A stretch of 50,716 nt of DNA. Source: a bacterium. GTDB taxonomy: Bacteria > Zhuqueibacterota > Zhuqueibacteria > Residuimicrobiales > Residuimicrobiaceae. How positions within the stretch are numbered: the stretch's first letter is position 1; each line of letters opens with the position of its first letter. Below the pieces are notes generated by a model, which saw nothing but the letters and a program-made list of their open reading frames with translations, had not been told where the DNA came from and searched no databases. Of this stretch, positions 17,301 through 24,004 are shown piece after piece. The DNA lies in the NCBI GenBank assembly GCA_029554865.1, contig JAKPUX010000051.1:1-50716 (forward strand), written 5' to 3'. The translations under genes were made by a program, and so were the position numbers.

Positions 17301-20300
17301 ACTGCCGCCTGCGTCAGACCGTTGATTTTTCCGTCGCCCCCAGTCACCCTGAAGGTGACGGTATGGCCGATGAGGGGATTCTGGTAGTAATCGGTGACCA
17401 TGACGGCCAAAGAGTCGGGCAGGAGCGAGCCGGCGACTCTGGACTGCTGATTGCCGCTTAATATATAGAAAAAGTGGGGCGGGCCCGCGGTGGCGCTGGC
17501 GTAAAAGATGACCGGCGAGCCGGTCAGGGGGTGGCTGTGGTACTGGCTCACAGCCTCGACCCGGCTGACATTAACCCCGGCCACCTCGCCCAGCATCAGC
17601 TCCACCGATGCGGCCCCGGAGGCGTTGGTCGCGGTGCTGTACTGGTCCGAACCGCTGGTGTTGAGGAAGCCGCCCCCGGCGAGGAGGCGGAACTGAACCG
17701 GGTGTTCAGGGACAGGATTGCCGTAGCGGTCCGCCACGCGAGCGGTGAGGGGGTTATCCAGTTTGGTCTTGACAGCCCCGTTCTGGCCGTCTCCGTCGAT
17801 GGCGAGAATCCGGTAGGGGGAGCCGGGAGAGGCGGCGGCCCTGAGCACGCGGGGTGAACCCTGCAGCCCCGGCGCCTCGACCTTGAGATGCTGATCTCCA
17901 CTGACCGGGCCCAGCCGCCAGTAGCAGGAGACGACTCCGTCACTGCCGGTGACGAGCTGGAGAATAGAGTCCGCTCCGACCGCAGCTGTCTTGCCGACGC
18001 GGCCGCCGTCGAAGGCCGTGACGGTTATCTGAATGGAAGCCGCGGGCTGGCCATCGGCCCGGGTGACCTTGAAGCGGACCGGCTGGGCGAGGAGGGCGCG
18101 CACGGTATCGGCCTGGGCGTCTCCCTGCAGATAGACGAGGTTGGCGGCCCCGTTGGCAACTGTCGCGGAGAAGAGCACCTCTTTGCTGCTCAGCGAGAGG
18201 GGAGAAGCGGCGATGGTCTGCTGGCCGGCAAGGGTGCCGGTGATGTAGACTGCCTGCGCACGGCCGTCGGAATCGGTGGCGACACGGCCATCTGCCGGGA
18301 CAAGCGAGCCGCCGCCGGCGCGGACGCTGAAGAGGACCATTTCGCCCTGGACCGGGTTGCCGAAGCCGTCGCTGACAGCGACGATCAGGGGGGAGGGCAG
18401 GGGCGCGCCCCCCTGGCTGGCCACCTGGTTGTTGCCGTCGGCGATCATGATGGAGGCTGCGGCGCCGGCCTGGGCGGTGGCGCGGAAGGAGGCGGTGAGG
18501 GTTCTGCCCCCCTCTATAGCCTGCGCTGACACCTCCACCGGCCCGGCGGTGGTGCCGAGCTGCAAGGTGCGCCGGGCCAGTCCCTGGCTGTCGGTGGCAA
18601 AGGGATCGCTGCCGGATTCGCCCGCCCCCGAAGGAATGTAGGAGGAACTGGCGCTCACCAGAATGCGGTCGATCTGCAGGCTGCCCGGGGCTATCTCGAG
18701 GACCAGCCGGTGGGTCCCGGCGGCGAGATTCCATCCTCCCGGGCTTCCCAGTCTGACCCAGGCCCAGTCGCTGCCGGCCTCAAGGCTCTGGGTATAGGGG
18801 CTGCCGCCGTTCATGACGGCGCTGAGGATCGAACCGGCGGTGCCGGTGCGGGCGCGGATCCAGAGGGTGGAGGCTGCTCCCTCGGCGAGGGAGAAGGCGA
18901 GGGTGTCGCGGCCGTTGGTGCGTTTGGATGGGGGCACGAAGACCAGGCCGTTCCCGGAAGAGGAGGCGTCGTAGGCCCAGGCGAGGCTGCCTCCGGGGGC
19001 GCCGGATTCGGCCTCAAGCCAGAGATTGGTCGAGCCGGCCCCCGCGGGCAGAAGAAGGGCGGCGTCGCCGGCAGTGAGGCTGAAATCGACATGGAGGCCC
19101 GCCACGGGCGCGCCGGCTCCGTCCACGGCCTTCACTGTGAGGGGAACAGGAAGGGGGGAGCCGACCGTGCCGGACTGGTTATTGCCCGCATGGGCGATCA
19201 GCCTCGCTGCGGCGCCCGGATTCACGGTCGGGGCCAGGGGGGCGACCCGGATGGTCTGGTCCGCCGGCACACCGCCGAGCACAAGGAAGGTGTTGTCGAT
19301 GAACTGGACGATCAGGTCGCAGGCAGTGCGGCCAGCGAGGCCGAAGTGCTGGACGAGGGGCGACTGGGCGAGATGGCCGCTGCCCGAGAGCACTTCGCGG
19401 TAGCCGAGCAGGGCGGCCGGATCGCCGGCCCTGCCCGCCTGGTAGCACCAGATCCTGGTGCCAAAGGCGCTGGCGCTGCCGCCCGGTCCGGCCGGATCGA
19501 CGAGCAGGTAGTGGTTGCCGTTGTCGAGGGTGTTTTCCCGGAACAGATTGAAGATATCCGAGCGGGTGAGGAAAAAGTCCAGGTCCCCGTCGCGGTCATA
19601 ATCCAGGGCAACCCCGCTGCGGACGTCGCCGGCGCGGACCTCGGCGCCGGTGGCGTTGACGAGGCTGAAGCGCCAGCCGCCCCCGTTGCGGTAAAAGCCG
19701 CCGGTGGTTCTGTCGCTGGTGGTGATGATATCGAGGTCGCCGTCGTTGTCGAAATCCCCGGTCAGGGCTGTGAAGCCGTTCATGGGGATGTTGGCGGTGG
19801 TGCTGACCTCGGTGAAAACGCCGTTGTCATTCCTAAAGAGGCGCAGGAGATTGCCCGGATCGGAGGTGTTGGCCACTGCAACGATGAGGTCGAGATCGGC
19901 GTCGTTGTCGAGGTCGGCCCAGTGGGCGCTTTTGCAGTTCAGGTTCAGGGCCAGACCGGCCGCGGCGGCGCCGTCGCTGAACCAGCCAGCGCCGTTGTTG
20001 AGATAGAGCCGGTTGGCGCCGCCGTTCTTGGCAATATAGATATCGACGTCGCCGTCCTGGTCGAAATCGGCCGCTGTGGCCGATTCGCTGGCCACCCCCG
20101 GCTCTTCGGCGTCGTTGGCGCCGCGGTCGGCGCGCTGGAAGCGGCCGTTGCCCTGGTTGAGATAGAGTTCGTTGAGCGTGCGCGAGTTGACCGCGTAGAG
20201 GTCGATATCCTCATCGCCATCGGCGTCGAAAGCGAGCAGGGCGGTGGTGGTGGCGGCGATCTCCGCGATGCCGGCGGTGGCGGTGATATCACGGAAACTG

Positions 20301-21913
20301 CTGCGGTTGAGGTTCTCGTAGAGGCGGTTGCGGCCGGGCGAATTGCCGTTGAAGAGATCGAGGTCGCCGTCGCTGTCGATGTCGACAAAGAGTGCGCCGC
20401 GGCTGTCGCCGTCATCCCTGACGCTCCAGCTCTCCGAGCTCTCGGCAAAGAGCCCTTCGGAGTCCTGGCGAAGGAAAAAATCGCGGCGGAAGGCGCCCTC
20501 AGTCACAGTGCGGGTCGTGTAAAGGTCGTCTCTGCCATCGCCGTCGGCGTCGGCGACGGCGATCCCCTGGCCGCCGTACTCGGCGTCATATCCGGCCGTG
20601 TTGGTCTCCCAGGAGATGTCGGTGAACCACGGCGGTGTGCCGGAGAGCTGGCTCCTGAAGGCCTGATAGCAGGTCTGGCCGATGAGCTGATGGCCGGCGT
20701 TGTTGGGATGAAGGCGGTTGGCCGGATCGAGAGGCGTCGAGAGGTAGGGCGGGTAATAGGTCGACTTGTTGTTGTTGAAAACGGGATCCTCGTAAAAGGG
20801 GGTGTAGAGGTCGACGATATGCACCGGTTCGGCCTTGCCGGTGATGGCGCCGCCGGCGTAGTCGCGGGCGAGGCGGGCGAGCTCGATGTTGTAGTGCGCC
20901 ACCAGGCTGTCGGCGCCCTTGATGGGCGGCAGCAGAAAGAGGAAGATATCCTGGAGATCGGCGCCGTAGGTGTTGTTGTTCCACCTGAGCAGATAGGCAA
21001 TAAGTTTGGCCATCTGTCCGGCGGGGGTGGAATTGAACGCGGGAGCCGTTCCGCAGGGGCCCACCGGATCGTCGCCGAGGTCGTTGAGATTGTTGGTGCC
21101 GAGCAGAATGCCGACGATGTGCGGGCGGTAATTGTTCATGTCCGCGGTGACATCGAGGATGGGGGTGCGGAAACCGTTATCCGGATAAAAGTCGAAGGTC
21201 TTGCGGCCGCCCTGGAAATGGCCTTCATAGGGCGAGTCGCCATAGGCGCCGACGAAATCGACGTTAAAGCCCCCGGCCCTGAGCTGGTCGTAGAGCACCT
21301 TGCGGTAGCCGAGATTGTCGTCGGCATATTTCCCTGCAGTGATGGAATCGCCGAGGAGCATGATGCGCTTGTCGGCGGCCAGGACAATCTGTTCGGCCTG
21401 GAGGGAGGTGAGCGGATTGCTCTCTTCCGGGTCGCCGGAAATCAGTACGCGGAGGGCGGTGGCTTCCTCTCCGGGGAAAGTGAGGGTCACCGGTCCGGAG
21501 CCGGCGGCCTCCACTGATGCGACGGTGTGAAAGGGCTCGCGCTCGCGCTTGACCTGCAGGAGCAGGGTGCGGCTCTCCCCGGGCGGGAGGGCGTCGAGAT
21601 GGATGGTCGCCCGGCCGATCAGTTTTTTGCCGCCGAGCAGGAAGGTCCTGGCGTGGCCGCCCTCCGTCCAGAGGGCGGCGCTGCGGGCGGCGAGAGCGCC
21701 TGCATCAGCCTCCGCGGCGCTGACCCGGGCGGGGGGCAGGGGAGCGGCCTCCTCCACCGGCTGATAACGGATCAGGGGTTCCTGGCGTAGTGAAGGCTGG
21801 TCTTCCCAGGGCTCGCGGCGCGCGGCCTCCGCCGGGGGCGGACTCGTGAGGATGGCGAATGAGCCAATCAGAAGCAGGGGCAGCAGAAAGCGGTGCAATG
21901 CAGAATTACTCAA
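14375..21913 (-). CDS. Giant secreted multidomain protein: SGNH esterase, FG-GAP propeller, Big_1 array, T9SS sorting domain
   Basis: About 2,512 residues. I favour the TTG at 21913: AAGGAG lies 9 nt upstream and a compact signal peptide (RFLLPLLLIGSF) follows. The ATG at 21946 adds 11 residues and lacks a Shine-Dalgarno. Domains in order: an SGNH/GDSL hydrolase (about 180-425) with LLGDSITAG (Ser190), GTNN and RLHPNNAGH (His402); seven calcium-binding FG-GAP/VCBS-type blades (about 450-790), such as DIDSDGDLD and DFDNDGDLD; an ASPIC/UnbV-like segment with SGSGHLAQS and FGL (about 810-880); about ten Big_1 invasin-type Ig domains (about 905-2140), the first split by a carbohydrate-binding-like domain (about 964-1090); cadherin/PKD-like domains; a fibronectin-like domain; and a final sorting domain with NYPNPFNAGTR and TWDGRDELG. 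It is probably a surface deacetylase or esterase held on a long stalk. Substrate is unknown. Confidence 0.9.
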   Translation of the reverse strand: MSNSALHRFLLPLLLIGSFAILTSPPPAEAARREPWEDQPSLRQEPLIRYQPVEEAAPLPPARVSAAEADAGALAARSAALWTEGGHARTFLLGGKKLIGRATIHLDALPPGESRTLLLQVKREREPFHTVASVEAAGSGPVTLTFPGEEATALRVLISGDPEESNPLTSLQAEQIVLAADKRIMLLGDSITAGKYADDNLGYRKVLYDQLRAGGFNVDFVGAYGDSPYEGHFQGGRKTFDFYPDNGFRTPILDVTADMNNYRPHIVGILLGTNNLNDLGDDPVGPCGTAPAFNSTPAGQMAKLIAYLLRWNNNTYGADLQDIFLFLLPPIKGADSLVAHYNIELARLARDYAGGAITGKAEPVHIVDLYTPFYEDPVFNNNKSTYYPPYLSTPLDPANRLHPNNAGHQLIGQTCYQAFRSQLSGTPPWFTDISWETNTAGYDAEYGGQGIAVADADGDGRDDLYTTRTVTEGAFRRDFFLRQDSEGLFAESSESWSVRDDGDSRGALFVDIDSDGDLDLFNGNSPGRNRLYENLNRSSFRDITATAGIAEIAATTTALLAFDADGDEDIDLYAVNSRTLNELYLNQGNGRFQRADRGANDAEEPGVASESATAADFDQDGDVDIYIAKNGGANRLYLNNGAGWFSDGAAAAGLALNLNCKSAHWADLDNDADLDLIVAVANTSDPGNLLRLFRNDNGVFTEVSTTANIPMNGFTALTGDFDNDGDLDIITTSDRTTGGFYRNGGGWRFSLVNATGAEVRAGDVRSGVALDYDRDGDLDFFLTRSDIFNLFRENTLDNGNHYLLVDPAGPGGSASAFGTRIWCYQAGRAGDPAALLGYREVLSGSGHLAQSPLVQHFGLAGRTACDLIVQFIDNTFLVLGGVPADQTIRVAPLAPTVNPGAAARLIAHAGNNQSGTVGSPLPVPLTVKAVDGAGAPVAGLHVDFSLTAGDAALLLPAGAGSTNLWLEAESGAPGGSLAWAYDASSSGNGLVFVPPSKRTNGRDTLAFSLAEGAASTLWIRARTGTAGSILSAVMNGGSPYTQSLEAGSDWAWVRLGSPGGWNLAAGTHRLVLEIAPGSLQIDRILVSASSSYIPSGAGESGSDPFATDSQGLARRTLQLGTTAGPVEVSAQAIEGGRTLTASFRATAQAGAAASIMIADGNNQVASQGGAPLPSPLIVAVSDGFGNPVQGEMVLFSVRAGGGSLVPADGRVATDSDGRAQAVYITGTLAGQQTIAASPLSLSSKEVLFSATVANGAANLVYLQGDAQADTVRALLAQPVRFKVTRADGQPAASIQITVTAFDGGRVGKTAAVGADSILQLVTGSDGVVSCYWRLGPVSGDQHLKVEAPGLQGSPRVLRAAASPGSPYRILAIDGDGQNGAVKTKLDNPLTARVADRYGNPVPEHPVQFRLLAGGGFLNTSGSDQYSTATNASGAASVELMLGEVAGVNVSRVEAVSQYHSHPLTGSPVIFYASATAGPPHFFYILSGNQQSRVAGSLLPDSLAVMVTDYYQNPLIGHTVTFRVTGGDGKINGLTQAAVATDGGGRAWAWFRLGTKAGPGLQQVTAAAQGLASETLLFTATATADIAARMSYHSGRGQTGLAGSRLADPLVVFVQDRHGNPVAGHQVQFSVTAGGGSFIGEPNINLTSDEEGLAKAWLTLGPAVGDSVHRVSATSLVRSSTTPLIGSPVLFSAGGATQQAGDIKKIEVFAGEGQSAVVDQWLAGALSARVIDTNNLPVKNHPIVFRIARGNGRLGSGQDTLVSLPTNSSGIAEVIWRLGTLAGDSTQAVEMICLGRSGLPVPGSHRLIYAAARAGAPDINRSTLSVESPVSADGLSASAIITTVRDSYGNPVAGQGILLVGSGLEAELNPNQGYSDGGGLFRSAAVSSLPGSFSVQARVATSSQWLTEAKTISFIAPPAARLEVAGGDGQTAMVTNWLREPLAVRVLDGIGSALQDREVRFSLVEGSAEIAEPGSARLTALSSPSAAAAVLTVRSDGDGVAAIDVRMGTRSGRVVIFASLVDDPESRFRFQLRALPGEAAELIRISGDGQSGTTWHRLSQPLIVQVRDAFANPVPAQQVLFSTGQEQGWFQPNAMQTTDSTGAASVLWYLGGVEGTQSAEASVAGAANSPLRFEAATLPNQPPQISLADSVQIRENEKWSYQLEINDLEGDSVRINLKSRPEGLEMNGEGRIDWQPSYQQAGRYELPVEARDQFGAASSARMLLVVVDVNRPPLIDGAACLPQQQEGLQLTKPDVIDFFVSASDPDGDALSYSWYLNGAFCAYGKPTYRLQSELVSSGDAQVKVVVSDRSTSVSHTWTLKLVSAVWLAGFQAQAEPGRGITLSWRTLLESDHLGFFVQRAGREEGPFQTISSLLAPAAEGSYRFTDESAEAGRLYYYRLQDLSRDGSARTHPALQARLPLPLRFNLSANYPNPFNAGTRLTVALPGPGTVRAEVIDLMGRSVRRLHDGETEGGYLTLTWDGRDELGLLAASGVYYCRVSAGNETASRKLVLVK

Positions 21914-22106
21914 GCAGGTCGACTCCTTCGAACGGGACCGGGCCATTATGGTTTAATTAAATATACGAAAAATCGGGCGCAATGCGTAGAGTTGTTTGCG
22001 CTGTGAAGGGCATTTTGCAGTGATTTTGCGGCGGAGGATTGGGGTACGCGGGGCAAGGAGGCAGGTAAAAGCCAGATTTCGGGGGGTACACTGGCCCTGA
22101 ATTATC

Positions 22107-22135
22107 TTGACAAAGTGGTGTTATTTCGATAAATT
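22107..22135 (+). promoter_or_regulatory. Strong candidate sigma70 promoter of the folB operon
   Basis: TTGACA at 22107-22112, an exact -35 consensus, and TAAATT at 22130-22135 are separated by 17 nt. Transcription would start about 25 nt before the folB ATG. The gap 21914-22166 otherwise contains no recognisable feature. Confidence 0.6.
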
Positions 22136-22166
22136 AGGTTTAATTTATATCAGGACGACCGGCTTT

Positions 22167-22559
22167 ATGGCACAGGATTATTTGCGGCTTCTGGGCATGG
22201 CTTTCCATGCCTATCACGGACTGCAGCAGGAAGAGATCGAGAACGGCCAGCGCTTTGAGGTGGACGTTGAACTGCATTTCGACGCCGCACCCGCAGGCCG
22301 CAGTGATCGCATCAGCGACACCATCGACGTCCGTGAGATTTATGCCCTGGTCCGCCGCGTCGTCATGGAGAGGCGTTTTTTTCTCATCGAGGCGGTCGCT
22401 GAACATATCGCCGCCGAAATCCTGGAGCGTTTTCCTGCCGGAGGAGTGCTGGTCCGCGTGCGCAAGCCTTTCGCACCGCTGGGCGGACTCGCCAACGGCA
22501 GCGAGATCGAGATCATCCGTCATCGCCGTGAAGCTGAATCCTCCCCGCCGCGCCCCTGA
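22167..22559 (+). CDS. folB: Dihydroneopterin aldolase
   Basis: A 130-residue cytoplasmic enzyme of tetrahydrofolate synthesis, converting 7,8-dihydroneopterin to 6-hydroxymethyl-dihydropterin and glycolaldehyde. Visible family features are LLGMAFHAYHGLQQEE at the start (substrate-binding region), GQRFEVDVEL, the DTIDVREIYALV helix, FFLIEAVAEHIA, and VRVRKPFAPL with the catalytic lysine. The frame is open from 22107, but the ATG at 22167 gives the standard N-terminus and lies downstream of the candidate promoter. The gene overlaps folK by 32 nt, so the two consecutive enzymes of the pathway are probably translationally coupled. Confidence 0.94.
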   Translation: MAQDYLRLLGMAFHAYHGLQQEEIENGQRFEVDVELHFDAAPAGRSDRISDTIDVREIYALVRRVVMERRFFLIEAVAEHIAAEILERFPAGGVLVRVRKPFAPLGGLANGSEIEIIRHRREAESSPPRP

Positions 22560-23076
22560 GGCCTTTCTCAGCCTGGGTGCCAACCTCGGAGATCGCGAAG
22601 AGAATCTGATCCGGGCGCTGCAGGCACTGCGGGGGAGAGGAATCCGCCTCGGGCGCCTTTCCGGCCTCTACGAGACCGAACCGGTCGGCAGGGAGGAGCA
22701 GCCCGATTTCCTCAATATGGTGGTGCGGCTCACCACACTGCTGCCGCCCCTGCAGCTGCTGACGCGGATGCAGGAGATCGAGCAGCAGCTTGGCCGCGTC
22801 CGGCACGAACGCTGGGGGGCGCGCACGATCGATCTGGACCTGCTGTGCATGGGGGGACTGATCTGGCGGGATGAGCGGCTGGTTCTGCCGCATCCGCGGC
22901 TCCACGAACGGCGTTTCGTACTGGTTCCCTTCGCCGAGATAGCGGCGGATTATGAGGTCCCCGGAACGGGTGCCACAGTCAAAGAGCTGCTGCGGGACTG
23001 CAGGGACCCCCACAGGGTGCGCCTCTGCTGGAGCGCGGAGCAGGTGCAATTACGCATGCGAAAGGCACGAGCGTGA
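22528..23076 (+). CDS. folK: 2-amino-4-hydroxy-6-hydroxymethyldihydropteridine pyrophosphokinase (HPPK)
   Basis: A 182-residue enzyme that transfers pyrophosphate from ATP to the pterin made by FolB. HPPK motifs are LSLGANLGDREENL, YETEPVGREEQPDFLNMV, the signature GARTIDLDLL with metal-binding aspartates, and HPRLHERRFVLVP. The frame extends upstream inside folB, but the GTG at 22528 gives a standard N-terminus (KLNPPRRAPEAFLSLGAN). It overlaps folB upstream by 32 nt and the deoxynucleoside kinase downstream by GTGA. folP is not in the window, so the next pathway step is encoded elsewhere. Confidence 0.93.
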   Translation: MKLNPPRRAPEAFLSLGANLGDREENLIRALQALRGRGIRLGRLSGLYETEPVGREEQPDFLNMVVRLTTLLPPLQLLTRMQEIEQQLGRVRHERWGARTIDLDLLCMGGLIWRDERLVLPHPRLHERRFVLVPFAEIAADYEVPGTGATVKELLRDCRDPHRVRLCWSAEQVQLRMRKARA

Positions 23077-23708
23077 ATCTACCGAGATATATCTGTATAG
23101 AAGGCGTCATCGGCGCTGGCAAGACCAGCCTGACCCGCATGCTCTGCGAGCGCCTGGATGCCCGGGCGATTTATGAAAAACCGGACGAAAATCCCTTTCT
23201 CGCCGATTTCTACCGCGATCCCCAGCGCTATGCCTTCCAGGTGCAGCTCTTTTTCCTCCTGAGCCGCTACCGCCAGCAGCAGGAGAGCCTGCAGCCGGAC
23301 CTTTTTCACGACATCGCCATCTCCGACTATCTCTTCGCCAAGGACCGCATCTTCGCCCATCTTAATCTCGAGGATCGCGAACTCTTTCTTTATGACAAGA
23401 TCGCCTCACTGCTGGAGCAGGATATCGTCAAGCCCGATCTGGTGGTCTATCTCCAGTCCTCGGTCGAACGGCTGATGGCCAATATCCGCAAGCGCAGCCG
23501 CGCCTATGAGAAGGAGATGTCCGAAGAGTACATCTCCTCCCTGAACGAGTCCTACAACCGCTTTTTCTTTCATTACCAGGAGACCCCGCTGCTGGTGGTG
23601 AACAGCGTCGGCATCGATTTTGTCAACAACAAGGCTGATTTTGAGGAACTGGTCCGCCAGATCATGCGGCCGCACTCCGGCATCGAATATTTTTCGCCGG
23701 CAAGATAG
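23073..23708 (+). CDS. Deoxynucleoside kinase (dGK/dCK/dAK type)
   Basis: A 211-residue kinase of the deoxyribonucleoside kinase family, salvaging deoxynucleosides to monophosphates in the cytoplasm. The N-terminal P-loop is GVIGAGKTS, followed by the acidic YEKPDENPFLADFY segment, FQVQLFFLLSRYRQ, and ISDYLFAKDRIFA, which carries the DR(S/Y)-like region. A lid-like RKRSRAYE comes later. Family members of this form in FCB bacteria commonly sit beside folK, and here it starts inside the folK stop codon (GTG start). Which base it prefers cannot be read from sequence. Confidence 0.9.
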   Translation: MNLPRYICIEGVIGAGKTSLTRMLCERLDARAIYEKPDENPFLADFYRDPQRYAFQVQLFFLLSRYRQQQESLQPDLFHDIAISDYLFAKDRIFAHLNLEDRELFLYDKIASLLEQDIVKPDLVVYLQSSVERLMANIRKRSRAYEKEMSEEYISSLNESYNRFFFHYQETPLLVVNSVGIDFVNNKADFEELVRQIMRPHSGIEYFSPAR

Positions 23709-23739
23709 CAGCACCCGTCTTCATCACAATAAAAGGCAT

Positions 23740-23934
23740 ATGCCCATGTTATTCCGTCTCCTCATTCTGGCACTCCTCTTTTATCTGGCCACCAGGGTCT
23801 TCAGCCGTCTTTTTTCCAGCCGGATCGACCATCAGGAAACGCAAGTGCACGGCCCCTCCCAGCCCAATGCCCTCGATCTCTCCGATGAGGATGTGGAGGA
23901 TGTTGATTATAAAGAGCTCCCGCGCAACAAGTGA
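23740..23934 (+). CDS. Small single-pass membrane protein with acidic tail
   Basis: A 64-residue protein: one transmembrane helix at residues about 4-20 (FRLLILALLFYLATRVF), a short basic turn, then a hydrophilic acidic tail (DLSDEDVEDVDYKEL). The frame is open from 23620 but earlier codons lie inside the kinase gene. Starts at 23740 or 23746 are both possible, with AAAAGG just upstream. It is placed 31 nt after the kinase and 70 nt before the MsbA-type exporter. It resembles the short DUF4834-type membrane proteins of Bacteroidota in size and layout only; I assign no function. Confidence 0.68.
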   Translation: MPMLFRLLILALLFYLATRVFSRLFSSRIDHQETQVHGPSQPNALDLSDEDVEDVDYKELPRNK

Positions 23935-24004
23935 TGCGCGCTTAAATCATGGACCGGTCTCGCCGCCTGCGCCGGCTTTGCCCCTCTCCTAACTGATTTC
24001 TCTT

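Noticed and set aside
19540-20560. Repeated GAC/GAT-rich blocks that could look like DNA repeats
   Set aside because: They encode FG-GAP DxDxDG loops; spacing and flanks vary, so no CRISPR or satellite array.
18710-21517. 935-codon open frame on the plus strand
   Set aside because: Antisense of the giant SGNH/FG-GAP protein; low-complexity Gly/Ala/Val/Glu content, no motif, and the opposite strand has real domains.
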